A DNA stretch of 64,000 nucleotides from an uncultured bacterium (GCA_937899715.1 CALCNX010000030.1:62001-126000), one strand, 5' to 3'. Positions 18,238 through 27,013 are shown, counted from the stretch's first letter. Made by a program: numbers and translations. The notes: generated from the sequence alone by a model not told the origin.

Positions 18238-19578
18238 ATGGGCGCAATGATGCAAGCCTTTTACTGGGATTGCCCAAAACTTGAGAACAAAGAACATCAA
18301 TGGTGGAATTTTGTCAACGATGCTATCCCGTCACTTCGCAAACTTGGCTTTACGGCACTGTGGCTGCCACCAGTCAGCAAGGCGGGCAATATAGGTGGGC
18401 ACTCTATGGGCTACGACCCCTATGATTACTACGATTTAGGCGATTACGACCAAAAAGGCACGATTCCAACATGGTTCGGCACAAGAAAAGAGTTGGAAGC
18501 CCTCATTAAAACGGCACACGATAATGATATGCAGGTTTATGCCGACCTTGTGCTTAATCACAACAACGGTGCAGATGCTGAAGAAGTAAACCCAATTACA
18601 GGACAAAAAAACTGGACAAAATTCACCCCCAAAAGTGGCAAATTCCCACGCGATTGGGAGGCTTTCCATCCTTCCACGTTTCGTACCCACGATGAAGACC
18701 CTTTTGGTGGCATGCCGGATTTGTGCCATTACAATCCCTACGTCTATGGGGAAATCTTGAAGTTTTCACGATTTCTTATTGAAGATATTGGTTTTGACGG
18801 CTTTCGATACGATTTTGTGAAAGGCTTTGGCGTGTGGCTTATTGATGCCATTCAAGGAATGCGCTACATGAAAAACGGAGAACCCTACAAGCCCTTTGGC
18901 GTGGGCGAGTGCTGGGATAGCAAAACGGTCATTGATGATTGGCTGAACCGCGTCAATGCTACATCAGACAATCCCGTCCGTGCATTCGATTTCCCTTTGC
19001 GCGGGCGCTTGAAGGATATGTGCGACACACCCGGATGGTCGCTCCGCAATTTACCACATCCGGGAACGCTGCTCACAAGCCGTGCAGACGATGCCGTAAC
19101 ATTCGTCGAGAATCACGATATTGTCCGTGAACACCCGATTGTCAACGACAAACTCATGGCGTATTCCTTCATCCTCACGCACGAAGGCTATCCGTGCGTC
19201 TTTTGGCAAGATTATTTCACGTGGAATCTCGCAAAAGAAGATACGCCAAACGGCATTGCGGCACTCGTCCAAGCGCATCAAGACCACGCAGGCGGCATGA
19301 GTTCGGTCATTTATCTCGACAATACGCTCTACATCATGCAGCGAAACGGCTGGGATAAACGAAACGGTCTGCTCTACGTGCTGAACAGCAAGCCCACAGA
19401 AGAAGGCTGGAACGGCGCTCGCGTCCAGACACGCTGGCGCAATACGACCTTCAAGCCGATTGCATGGACGGAAAATGCGGATGGAGCACCGAAAGTGCAA
19501 GTAACTGACGGGAGCGGTCGCGGAGAGTTCTGGGCACCACCGCGTGGCTATGCGGTGTATATCCCCGAAGAGGCGTGA
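18238..19578 (+). CDS. Cytosolic GH13 alpha-amylase
   Basis: This 446-residue glycoside hydrolase has all four GH13 motifs: DLVLNH (D103-H108), GFRYDFVK with nucleophile D192, GVGECWD with acid E224, and FVENHD (N292, H293, D294). It has no signal peptide, so it acts on cytosolic alpha-glucan, probably glycogen or maltodextrin. The start MGAMMQAFYWD is backed by GAGGAGA 9 nt upstream. The opening MMQAFYWD is typical of the alpha-amylase subfamily found in bacterial cytosol. A glycogen phosphorylase lies 23 kb away in the same window and could use the same polymer. Endo- or exo-action cannot be settled from sequence. Confidence 0.93.
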   Translation: MGAMMQAFYWDCPKLENKEHQWWNFVNDAIPSLRKLGFTALWLPPVSKAGNIGGHSMGYDPYDYYDLGDYDQKGTIPTWFGTRKELEALIKTAHDNDMQVYADLVLNHNNGADAEEVNPITGQKNWTKFTPKSGKFPRDWEAFHPSTFRTHDEDPFGGMPDLCHYNPYVYGEILKFSRFLIEDIGFDGFRYDFVKGFGVWLIDAIQGMRYMKNGEPYKPFGVGECWDSKTVIDDWLNRVNATSDNPVRAFDFPLRGRLKDMCDTPGWSLRNLPHPGTLLTSRADDAVTFVENHDIVREHPIVNDKLMAYSFILTHEGYPCVFWQDYFTWNLAKEDTPNGIAALVQAHQDHAGGMSSVIYLDNTLYIMQRNGWDKRNGLLYVLNSKPTEEGWNGARVQTRWRNTTFKPIAWTENADGAPKVQVTDGSGRGEFWAPPRGYAVYIPEEA

Positions 19579-19603
19579 GAGCGATAGCAATCGAACAACA
19601 ATC

Positions 19604-19648
19604 TTTGAACTCATAGACTTTGAACTCATAGACTTTGAACTCATAGAA
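19604..19648. repeat. Tandem repeat, three 15-bp units
   Basis: TTTGAACTCATAGAC is repeated three times head to tail (19604-19618, 19619-19633, 19634-19648), the last copy with one changed base. It lies between the amylase stop and the next gene. It is a length-variable micro-repeat, not coding on the plus strand. Confidence 0.85.
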
Positions 19649-19682
19649 CCTGTTCCACCTCGTTTTTGAAGAGGGAAATTAT

Positions 19683-20084
19683 ATGGCTCGTCGTATTCTT
19701 GCCGTTTTTGCCGGACTTATTACTGCAATGGCGACATTTCTGATTATAGAGCAGATTGGAAGCGTTGTCTATCCTCCACCCACAGGACTGAATTTCGAGG
19801 ACAAGGCAGCAATGAAGTTGTTCATGGAAAGCCGTCCGCTGGGAGCATACATCATCGTTATTGCGGGATGGTTGCTTGGTTCGCTGGAAGCAGGATTCAT
19901 TTGCCATCGCATTTCTAAACACGAAGGGACTCTTCTTCCTGCTATTCTTGGTGGACTCCTTACTGCTTCTGCCGTCGTAAATTTCTACCTCTTGCCGCAT
20001 CCGGCGTGGTTTGTTGTCGTGGGGATTGTGATGTTTGTTCCGGCTGTCTTTATGGGCTGGACTCTCTCTCGGCAAATGCAGTAG
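19683..20084 (+). CDS. Small four-helix membrane protein, unknown
   Basis: The 133 residues contain four hydrophobic segments (about 5-26, 53-73, 86-105 and 110-128). A GFICHRISKHEG loop carries a histidine pair and positive charges after helix 2, suggesting the cytosolic side. I do not recognise the family. The GAGGG ribosome site (19671-19675) 7 nt upstream supports the start MARRILAVF. It is followed within 55 bp by the DUF1761 protein; the two may form an operon of small membrane proteins. Confidence 0.7.
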   Translation: MARRILAVFAGLITAMATFLIIEQIGSVVYPPPTGLNFEDKAAMKLFMESRPLGAYIIVIAGWLLGSLEAGFICHRISKHEGTLLPAILGGLLTASAVVNFYLLPHPAWFVVVGIVMFVPAVFMGWTLSRQMQ

Positions 20085-20139
20085 TTCACAGTGAAGTGCA
20101 ATATATTTTTTACACCTCCAATCGAAAAGGGAAAAACAG

Positions 20140-20550
20140 ATGAAAGCGCTCAAAATCAACCACATTGCCGTATGGCTCGTTGCCGTTTTGCAACAAGGAA
20201 TTGGTGCGGGCTGGTACGGTGTTTTCGGCAATCGCTGGATGCAACTCATTGCAAAGCAGGCTTCGGATTTTAATAATCAGCCCATGTTTCCCTACGCCGT
20301 CTCATTTGTGGGAGCGGTTATTTCTTGTTATGCAACGGCTTGGCTCTTCACAAAGTTGAACATTGATAATGCTTTGCATGGTGTTGCTTTTGCGGCTCTC
20401 CTTTGGCTAGGCTTTACATTTTTTCCGATTGCACAAATTGACCTCTTCTCATTGCGTTCCATTGAACTTAGTTTTATCAATGCAGGAAATGTCTTTGCGG
20501 ATGCCGTTCTCTGTGGCGCAATGCTCGGCGCATGGCGGAAATACGAATAA
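20140..20550 (+). CDS. DUF1761-like membrane protein
   Basis: This 136-residue protein has four predicted helices. The spacing of GAGWYGVFGNRW after the first helix, and of LLWLGFTF in the third, fits DUF1761 proteins, small integral membrane proteins of unknown function. The start MKALKINHIAVWL is preceded by a weak AAGGG site. It lies 55 bp after another small membrane protein and 49 bp before anmK. The DUF assignment is by eye and needs a profile search. Confidence 0.7.
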   Translation: MKALKINHIAVWLVAVLQQGIGAGWYGVFGNRWMQLIAKQASDFNNQPMFPYAVSFVGAVISCYATAWLFTKLNIDNALHGVAFAALLWLGFTFFPIAQIDLFSLRSIELSFINAGNVFADAVLCGAMLGAWRKYE

Positions 20551-20599
20551 CTCACGTTACTTTTTGACACAAATTTTTTGACATGAAGCACAGAGCGAT

Positions 20600-21832
20600 A
20601 TGAAATCACTTCTTAGTACGAATCTCGAGTCGTTGCTGGCAAGCGCTCAAAAGCTGGAGCGCCGTATTATTGGTCTTATGAGTGGCACGTCGCTGGACGG
20701 ATTGGACATTGCTCTTTGCCGTATTTCTGGTTCCGGCAGTGATACCAAGGTTGTTGTGGAGCGTTTCACAACCGTTGCATATTCCGATGAGGTGAAAAAT
20801 GCAATTCGCAGCGTCTTTGCCAAAGAGCAGGTGGACTTTCAACACCTTACGCTTCTGAACGCTTGGATAGGGCGTTTGCACGGACAAATGGTTGCAGATG
20901 CTCTCCGCTCCTGGGGGATTGACCCCGACGAGGTGGACGCTGTTGCTTCGCATGGGCAAACGGTCATGCACGCCCCGAAATCACTCCATAAAAAGTACGA
21001 TTTTCCCGAAGGCGGCTTCCCGAATGCTACATTGCAAATCGGTGATGGAGACCATGTTGCCGTTGCATCAGGCATTATCACGCTCAGTGATTTTCGCCAA
21101 AAGCATATTGCTCTTGGCGGCGAAGGCGCACCATTGGCTGTGTATGGAGACTATTTCATGTTTTCCACGAGCACCGAAAACCGCATTATGCTGAATTTAG
21201 GCGGTATAGCAAACTTTACCTATCTGCCCAAAACGCAGGATGCAGGCGCAATTTTTACGACCGATACAGGACCCGGAAACACCATGCTGGATGCCTATGC
21301 ACGGCGTATGTACGGCAAGGCATTTGACACAAACGGCTCCATAGCGCTTGCCGGACGTTACAGCGAGCGGCTTTTGAAAGCGCTCAAGAATCATCCCTTT
21401 TTCGACGCGCCCTTTCCAAAAACAACCGGTCCTGAGCTTTTCAACATGGCGTATTTAGACGGTGTTGCCGCCGACCATCGTGTTTTTCTGAGCGCCATGC
21501 CCGCCGAGGACGTAATGGCAACGCTTGTACGCTTCAGCGCCGAAACTGTTGCCGATGCCGTTACCCAAACATTCGATTCCCAAGAGCCGTTCAGCGTCTA
21601 TCTGAGTGGCGGCGGAGCGCATAATCCGGCACTCGTGGCGGCACTCAAAGAACTGCTGCCGGGTGCAGTCAGATTCGGTACGACCGACGACCTCGGCATT
21701 GCGGGGGACGCAAAAGAAGCTGTTCTTTTTGCTGTATTGGCAAATGAGACGCTCTCAGGCGGACGTACCAGTTTTGGTGATAGACAAGGCGTTCCAACTG
21801 TTTCCATGGGTAAAATTTCCTTTCCAGAGTAA
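20600..21832 (+). CDS. anmK: Anhydro-N-acetylmuramic acid kinase
   Basis: The 410 residues match AnmK throughout: LMSGTSLDGLDIALC (ATP site), SHGQTVMHAP, ATLQIGDGDHVA, LNLGGIANFTYL and TDTGPGNTMLDA. The enzyme opens the anhydro ring of 1,6-anhydroMurNAc and phosphorylates it, feeding murein fragments back into metabolism, so it points to a Gram-negative cell that recycles its wall. The first 20 residues before the conserved core are extra. The next gene, an OmpA-type protein predicted to bind peptidoglycan, starts 13 bp downstream, so the two are probably co-transcribed. No MurQ or AmpD gene is in the window. Confidence 0.95.
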   Translation: MKSLLSTNLESLLASAQKLERRIIGLMSGTSLDGLDIALCRISGSGSDTKVVVERFTTVAYSDEVKNAIRSVFAKEQVDFQHLTLLNAWIGRLHGQMVADALRSWGIDPDEVDAVASHGQTVMHAPKSLHKKYDFPEGGFPNATLQIGDGDHVAVASGIITLSDFRQKHIALGGEGAPLAVYGDYFMFSTSTENRIMLNLGGIANFTYLPKTQDAGAIFTTDTGPGNTMLDAYARRMYGKAFDTNGSIALAGRYSERLLKALKNHPFFDAPFPKTTGPELFNMAYLDGVAADHRVFLSAMPAEDVMATLVRFSAETVADAVTQTFDSQEPFSVYLSGGGAHNPALVAALKELLPGAVRFGTTDDLGIAGDAKEAVLFAVLANETLSGGRTSFGDRQGVPTVSMGKISFPE

Positions 21833-21845
21833 ACACAATACGTTT

Positions 21846-23981
21846 ATGCACCATTTCCAACGCTTTCTTCTTCTCTGCTTGTGCGCCGTTCTGCTGACGA
21901 ATGGTGTGCTTTGGTCGTCGCCGGACTCAACCGCCACCCAAACACCTCCCGATGACCGCATGGATGCTCGTATTGGCATTTTTGCCGGAGGCAATCTCAA
22001 CCGCCCGCGTGTTGATTTCTACGAGATACCGGGCTTGGGAGGGAATAAAACGCCTTTTTTTGAAGGAAATGGAATCGGCGGCTTTGGAGGTATTATGGGT
22101 GAATTGCCGATATTTCCTTGGCTGCATCTGGATATGCGGGCAAGTGTGGTGCAGCATAATGTTACGCTCAATGCCGTGCCGGAGACAATGCCTGTTGGCG
22201 CATTAGACGGCAATTCCGATATTGGTCGCGTTCAGCGCACACTGGATGCGCAGCTTGCTACGGCTGGCTTGCAAATGTTCCTCGGTATTAGTCCCGTACA
22301 GAACTTGAATATCTTTCTTGGTGCACGGGGTGACCTTTTCTTTTTGAAGCGCTACGAGCAAGTTGAGAAGCTCTTAGACCCAAGCTACGGGCGTTTTGCC
22401 GACGGTCTGCCGTCGGGCAATTATCGAACAAGAAATCTTCAATCGGGCGTTCTGCCAAGTGTCCGTGCGCTGGGTGTGGCAAATCTTAGTATAGCGCTTA
22501 TGGGCGGCATCGGATATGAACTGCCTATGAATGCCGCACAATCACTCACGATTGCACCGGAATTTTTCTATTCTCGCGGACAGACAAACGTCATCACCGC
22601 TCAAGACGTGACGGGGCGGGATATTTTCTGGCAGCTTGACAATGTGCACGCCAGCATTGCCATGCGCTGGTATCCTGCCCGTGCAGCCCGCTTCAATGCT
22701 GAGGCATACCAACTGAAGCGCCTCCAAAATCTTGAAAAAGAAATCGCGCAGGAACGCCGAAAAATTCAGAATGACTTGCGAGAACTGCGCTCATCGGGTT
22801 TATCCGTGCGACTTACTGAGGTGAAAGGTATTTTGGCGGACGGCAAAACGGAAATTCCGAATCCTACCGTGCGCGTGGAAGAGTTCCGCGCAACAAGGCA
22901 GCATCAGATGTTGCCCTATATTTTCTTTAACGAAAATTCATCCGTTATTCCCGGACGCTATCGCCGCTTGAATGCGAACGAGCGTATTAGTTTTCGCTTG
23001 GAACCACTGGAAAAAGCCAAGCCTTTGGAAGTCTATTATACCTTGCTTAATATCGTTGGGAAGCGCATGGAAGCCAATCCTGCCGCGGTACTCTTTGTTA
23101 CGGGCTGCAATAGCAATTTTGCAGGAGAGCAGGGGAATCAGCGCCTTTCCGAGCAACGTGCACAAGCAGTGAGTGACTATCTGCAAGATGTCTGGAAAAT
23201 TCAAGCAAAGCGTATTATTGTTCAAAAACGCGACTTACCGGAGAAGCCCACCTCTGCTGGGCAACAACCCAATCCCGAAGAAGCACACGCCGAAAACCGC
23301 CGTGTAGAACTCAGTTCTACAACCCCTGAAATTCTCGCTCCTGTTAGCTTTGAGTCTGCCCAACTTACGGTCAATCCACCAACCCTACGATTAGGGTTGA
23401 ATATCGTCGCCGGCACCGGCTTAAAGCAATGGTCGCTTGAAATTTCTAGCTTTGAAGGACGTGAAGAACGAGTTCTACACGCCTTTGCAGGTACAAATAC
23501 CTACCCCGAACAGTACTCATGGAGTATTGATGCCGACCAGCGCAACATACCCACCGCCCCGGGCAGTATGGACATTCATCTCGGCATCACCGATGTGGAC
23601 AACCGCGATGCGGAAGCACCCATTATCTCGGTGCCCGTCGAAGTCATTCGCTTCGCTGATAAAAAACGAACAAAAGCCCCCGACAAGCGCATCAGTATTT
23701 ACACCATTGGGCTGTTTGACTCCGATGCGCAAGCGGATGCTGTTCTGCAAAGCATTAAATCGCGGCTTACTCCGCAAACATCCGTAGCGCTTGATTCCTA
23801 CTCCGGTGCGTCGCGATTACAGGCTTTTCAGCAAAAACTTGGCGCTCCCAATGACCGTTCAAAAGTCTCGAAAGAAGTGCAGGAGCGGATTTTGAGCCTT
23901 ATTAAAAATGATGCAACGCTGCCTGAAGGGCGCTTTTACAATCGTAGTGTACGAGTCGAGGTACAAGAAGCCGTACAGTAG
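21846..23981 (+). CDS. Outer-membrane protein with tandem OmpA-like domains
   Basis: The 711-residue product starts at ATG 21846; the frame reaches back to 21606 only by overlapping anmK. After a signal peptide (about 1-25) comes a 230-residue beta-rich region, probably a small outer-membrane barrel, then a charged coiled coil (about 265-295), an OmpA-like domain (about 325-450) with GCNSNFAG in place of GHTD but intact LSEQRAQAV and NRRVEL, an Ig-like segment, and a degenerate second OmpA-like domain. The last two-thirds parallel the C-terminal part of the 1517-residue protein at 8951-13504, with the same FNENSS, LNI-GKR and ENRRVE landmarks. Likely role: holding the outer membrane to the wall. 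Confidence 0.85.
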   Translation: MHHFQRFLLLCLCAVLLTNGVLWSSPDSTATQTPPDDRMDARIGIFAGGNLNRPRVDFYEIPGLGGNKTPFFEGNGIGGFGGIMGELPIFPWLHLDMRASVVQHNVTLNAVPETMPVGALDGNSDIGRVQRTLDAQLATAGLQMFLGISPVQNLNIFLGARGDLFFLKRYEQVEKLLDPSYGRFADGLPSGNYRTRNLQSGVLPSVRALGVANLSIALMGGIGYELPMNAAQSLTIAPEFFYSRGQTNVITAQDVTGRDIFWQLDNVHASIAMRWYPARAARFNAEAYQLKRLQNLEKEIAQERRKIQNDLRELRSSGLSVRLTEVKGILADGKTEIPNPTVRVEEFRATRQHQMLPYIFFNENSSVIPGRYRRLNANERISFRLEPLEKAKPLEVYYTLLNIVGKRMEANPAAVLFVTGCNSNFAGEQGNQRLSEQRAQAVSDYLQDVWKIQAKRIIVQKRDLPEKPTSAGQQPNPEEAHAENRRVELSSTTPEILAPVSFESAQLTVNPPTLRLGLNIVAGTGLKQWSLEISSFEGREERVLHAFAGTNTYPEQYSWSIDADQRNIPTAPGSMDIHLGITDVDNRDAEAPIISVPVEVIRFADKKRTKAPDKRISIYTIGLFDSDAQADAVLQSIKSRLTPQTSVALDSYSGASRLQAFQQKLGAPNDRSKVSKEVQERILSLIKNDATLPEGRFYNRSVRVEVQEAVQ

Positions 23982-24071
23982 CTAGTGGTCAGAATCTCTG
24001 TATGATGACATCCCCGATGAATCTTTTGACACTTGTGGCGGTCTAAATAGAAAAATCTCTCCACACTTTTC

Positions 24072-24075
24072 GAGG
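24072..24075 (+). promoter_or_regulatory. Ribosome site deciding the DUF1501 start
   Basis: GAGG lies 7 nt before the ATG at 24083 but only 1 nt before the ATG at 24077, favouring the second start, which places the twin-arginine motif at residues 3-4. Confidence 0.6.
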
Positions 24076-24082
24076 TATGGCA

Positions 24083-25366
24083 ATGAACCGACGAACATTT
24101 CTGAAATCAAGTGGCTTGGCAGTTGTCGCCTTAGGCACAAGCGGAACGCCGTTTTTTCTTACCCGTGCCGCCGCCTCTATTCATGCGCCTTCCAAGCAAA
24201 AGAAAATTCTGGTGACAATATTCCAGCGCGGCGCTATGGACGGACTTATGGCGGTAACTCCTTTTACCGACGCGAATCTTGCACAAGCGCGTCCACGTCT
24301 GGGTATGCAAGTTGGCAAGAGTAAAGGGCAGTTGATAGATTTGGACGGAAAATTTGCCTTGCACCCTTCGCTGGCGACATTGGAGAGCCTTTACCGCGAG
24401 AAACGCCTTGCTATCGTGCATGGCATGGGATCGCCAAACACGACACGCTCACACTTCGATGCACAGGACTACATGGAAACCGGCACACCCGACCGCAAAG
24501 GTACGCCCTCCGGCTGGCTCAACCGCGCAAGCACAATGCTTCACACCGCTACGCCCAAGACCGAAACCACGCCCTTTAGCTCCGTTGCGATGACAAGTGC
24601 AATGCCACGCTCGCTCTATGGTGACGCTCCAGCGCTTGCTATTGCGCGGCTGGATGACTTCGGGGTGCGTGTGGGCGGTGGGAATAATGCGGCAGCAATG
24701 GCGCTTGCCAACTCGTCCAGCAAGGGTTTTGAATCGTTGTATGAGCAGACCTCGCAGAAAATCTTGCGTGGTACGGGGCAGGATAGTTTCGATGCCATGA
24801 AAATTCTTTCCGAAGCAAATTTGAAAAGTTATACCCCCACCAAGGGCGTTACCTACCCCACGTCGCCACTTGGCGATAGTATGAAGCAAATCGCCCAACT
24901 TATTAAAGCAAATGTCGGTTTGGAAATTGCCTTCGCTGAATCCGGTGGCTGGGATACGCACGTGCAGCAAGGCACAGTCAATGGTACGTTTTCGCGCCGT
25001 GCGCAGGATTTGGCGGATTCTATCGAAGCCTTTTGGCGTGATATTGAGCCTCAGCAGGACGATGTTGTGCTGATGACAATGACCGAATTTGGGCGCACCG
25101 TCCGCGAGAATGGCTCCGGTGGCACTGACCATGGGCGGGCATCATGCCTGTTTGTGCTGGGAAATCAAATGGATGGCGGGAAAGTGCATGGGAGCATCCC
25201 CGCACTTGTGTCGGAGAATCTTGCCGACGGGCGTGATGTGCCCGTTACGACGGACTTTCGTGCAATTTTTTCCGAAGTTGCTGCCAAACACCTCGGCATT
25301 ACCGATAGCACAAAGCTCTTCCCGGGCTGGAGTGGAGGGAGAATTGCGCTCATCAAAAGCTCGTAG
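24083..25366 (+). CDS. Tat-exported DUF1501 protein
   Basis: This 427-residue protein opens with NRRTFLKSSGLAVVALG, a twin-arginine signal, so it is exported folded. The mature part has the DUF1501 landmarks: FQRGAMDGL, NTTRSHFDAQDYMETGT, SGGWDTHVQQG, MTEFGRTVRENGSGGTDHG. These resemble alkaline-phosphatase/sulfatase-type metal ligands, and DUF1501 proteins are thought to be exported hydrolases of that fold. DUF1501 genes usually follow a DUF1800 gene; here the upstream gene is an OmpA-type protein and no DUF1800 is visible. The substrate is unknown. A palindromic element starts 10 bp after its stop. Confidence 0.9.
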   Translation: MNRRTFLKSSGLAVVALGTSGTPFFLTRAAASIHAPSKQKKILVTIFQRGAMDGLMAVTPFTDANLAQARPRLGMQVGKSKGQLIDLDGKFALHPSLATLESLYREKRLAIVHGMGSPNTTRSHFDAQDYMETGTPDRKGTPSGWLNRASTMLHTATPKTETTPFSSVAMTSAMPRSLYGDAPALAIARLDDFGVRVGGGNNAAAMALANSSSKGFESLYEQTSQKILRGTGQDSFDAMKILSEANLKSYTPTKGVTYPTSPLGDSMKQIAQLIKANVGLEIAFAESGGWDTHVQQGTVNGTFSRRAQDLADSIEAFWRDIEPQQDDVVLMTMTEFGRTVRENGSGGTDHGRASCLFVLGNQMDGGKVHGSIPALVSENLADGRDVPVTTDFRAIFSEVAAKHLGITDSTKLFPGWSGGRIALIKSS

Positions 25367-25376
25367 TGAGCAAACA

Positions 25377-25560
25377 GAAGTTACGCTTTCTGAAATTCCC
25401 CTTCACTTGTGAAGGGGTGTCAGCCTGAGCGAAGCGAGGGCTGACGGGGTAGTCCGGCACAGAAGCGGCGGCAATGCACGAAACAACACCCCGTCCTCGC
25501 TGCCGCTCGTACACCCCTCTTTGCTCCAAAGAGGGGAATCTCTTGACAAAGTGTAACTTC
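25377..25560. repeat. Intergenic palindromic element with nested hairpins (184 bp)
   Basis: The ends are inverted copies: GAAGTTAC-N-CTTT at the left and its complement at the right (25551-25560). Inside are a perfect 9-bp hairpin (25398-25417), GTCAGCC/GGCTGAC (25419-25445) and a perfect 10-bp hairpin with a 3-nt loop (25514-25536). The CCCC-rich inner arms of the two outer hairpins also mirror each other. This is the build of a small non-autonomous palindromic repeat. It may double as a terminator for the DUF1501 gene. No other copy is in the window. Confidence 0.75.
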
Positions 25561-25660
25561 AGTTACCAAAACAGCTATAAAAAACAATAGACGGCTGCGT
25601 GGCATGACCTCCCGTTCCTGAACAGATTCATACTGCGAGTTTTTTTATATCCAATTTTCA

Positions 25661-25692
25661 TTTGTCGTGAAGCCTTGATTGTGCGATATTTG
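25661..25692 (+). promoter_or_regulatory. Candidate promoter of the YjjG-like HAD gene
   Basis: TTTG (25661-25664), 20 bp, then GATATTTG (25685-25692), one base from TANNTTTG. The chosen ATG is 31 bp downstream. A second box, TATCTTTC (25700-25707), is an alternative -7 element. Confidence 0.35.
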
Positions 25693-25722
25693 CAACATAT
25701 ATCTTTCACCAATCAAGCGACC

Positions 25723-26457
25723 ATGCACTTTCCAAACCTTAAAGCTATTGTCTTTGACCTTGACAATACCCTGCTTGACCATTCAGCTGCCGAGCGAGAG
25801 GCTATCAGCAAATTTCTTCCTGCCTATTACGATGAGCCTAGTATTGGTGCGACATTCAAAGAAGCACCCGAGCGTTTTCTTGCTGCCTATCGCCATTGGA
25901 ACGAGCGTCTCTGGCACGACCTTGCTATGGAGCGCATCACTGCGGATGAACTCAAGTGGCAGAGATTTGCGCTAACTCTGCGCGACCTTGTGCCGGAATT
26001 TACAGAGCCCGATGCAGAGCGGCTTGGAAGAGACATGGGCAAAACCTATCTTGAACTTTACGCCAATGGCTGGCAACTCCTGACCGATGCTGACAAAATC
26101 GTACAAGCGCTTGGTGAACGTTTCTCGCTAGGCTTGATAACCAACGGCTTTAGCGAGCAGCAGCGCAGTAAACTTGCCCATTTCGGCTGGGAATCACGAT
26201 TCGATGCGGCAATACTTTCGGGAGAATTGGGCGTAATGAAGCCACACAAAGCTATATTCGACCATGCGCTTGTGAAACTTGGCGTGAGTGCGGATGAAGC
26301 AGTGTATGTGGGCGACCACTACGAAACCGACGTGGTGGGTGCTTTAGGCGCAGGATGGCGTGCCATCTGGTTTAATCCTGACCATAAACCTCGTGCGGAG
26401 AATCGTGCCGACAGGACAATTTTCGCACTGAGCGAACTTTTGCAAATAAGTGCGTAA
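25723..26457 (+). CDS. HAD-superfamily hydrolase, YjjG-like
   Basis: This 244-residue enzyme begins with KAIVFDLDNTLLDHS (motif I, two catalytic Asp), has LITNGFSEQQRSKL as motif II, MKPHKAIFDHAL around the motif III lysine and YVGDHYETDVVGALGAGW as motif IV. The helical cap and the NGFSEQQ stretch are typical of the YjjG/nucleotidase group that strips phosphate from pyrimidine nucleotides. I start at MHFPNLK (25723), since the longer frame runs into the promoter-like sequence. The following lipoprotein starts 19 bp downstream. The exact substrate is uncertain. Confidence 0.87.
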   Translation: MHFPNLKAIVFDLDNTLLDHSAAEREAISKFLPAYYDEPSIGATFKEAPERFLAAYRHWNERLWHDLAMERITADELKWQRFALTLRDLVPEFTEPDAERLGRDMGKTYLELYANGWQLLTDADKIVQALGERFSLGLITNGFSEQQRSKLAHFGWESRFDAAILSGELGVMKPHKAIFDHALVKLGVSADEAVYVGDHYETDVVGALGAGWRAIWFNPDHKPRAENRADRTIFALSELLQISA

Positions 26458-26476
26458 AAATTCATAGATTTGCAGA

Positions 26477-26893
26477 ATGAAAACCTGTTGTAATTTTCTC
26501 ATTCCAATTCTTCTCGCCGCTTCGTTTGTAGCTTCATTGCTGGGCGTGTGGTCGTGCGGGCGAACTATTACCGATCCGGCGGAGATTGTCATTCCTTCGT
26601 CGAATGTCAGTTTTGAACGTCATTTGCTGCCGGTTTTTAATCTCACCTGCAATAGTGCGGGCTGTCATAGTTCGGAATCGCGGGCGGGAGGCGTGGCGCT
26701 CACCTCATACTTCGAGGTCGTTTTCAATGTACCGGGGCTTGTGGTAGCGAAAAACCCTGACCGCAGTGTTCTTATGCGCGTTATTGATTTCAATTCTGCA
26801 ACGCGACTTTCGCACCCGCAGACGTTTCAAACCCGCATTACCCAAAACCACATTGACGGTGTACGCACGTGGATACGCGAGGGAGCGCAATAA
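26477..26893 (+). CDS. CX4CH cytochrome c-type lipoprotein
   Basis: The 138-residue product has a hydrophobic signal ending at C27 (VWSC, a loose lipobox). The mature part has FERHLLPVFNLTCNSAGCH, with C58, C63 and H64 forming a CX4CH motif rather than the usual CXXCH. The surrounding pattern (F..hLlPvF...C....CH, then GGVALTSY and NPDRSVLMRVI, with a Met that may be the sixth ligand) is that of the small c-type cytochrome domain common in FCB and planctomycete outer-membrane and periplasmic proteins. It may bind one heme. It could carry electrons or be structural. No electron-transfer partner lies nearby. Confidence 0.75.
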   Translation: MKTCCNFLIPILLAASFVASLLGVWSCGRTITDPAEIVIPSSNVSFERHLLPVFNLTCNSAGCHSSESRAGGVALTSYFEVVFNVPGLVVAKNPDRSVLMRVIDFNSATRLSHPQTFQTRITQNHIDGVRTWIREGAQ

Positions 26894-27013
26894 GGAAGCT
26901 ATGGAAACCTCATCCATTCTTGCCTTGCAGGGGTTTCGCCTTAGAGCTTTTGTCGTACAGACTTTGCCTTACTGGCAGTGCAATTTGTTCCTATTCAATT
27001 TTAACCATTTTTC

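Noticed and set aside
19051..19644. Minus-strand frame opening with a repeated MSSKS
   Set aside because: The repeat is the reverse reading of the 15-bp tandem repeat and the rest is antisense to the amylase.
26477..26893. CX4CH motif as a zinc finger
   Set aside because: The signal peptide, flanking residues and lipobox fit an exported heme domain better; still unproven.
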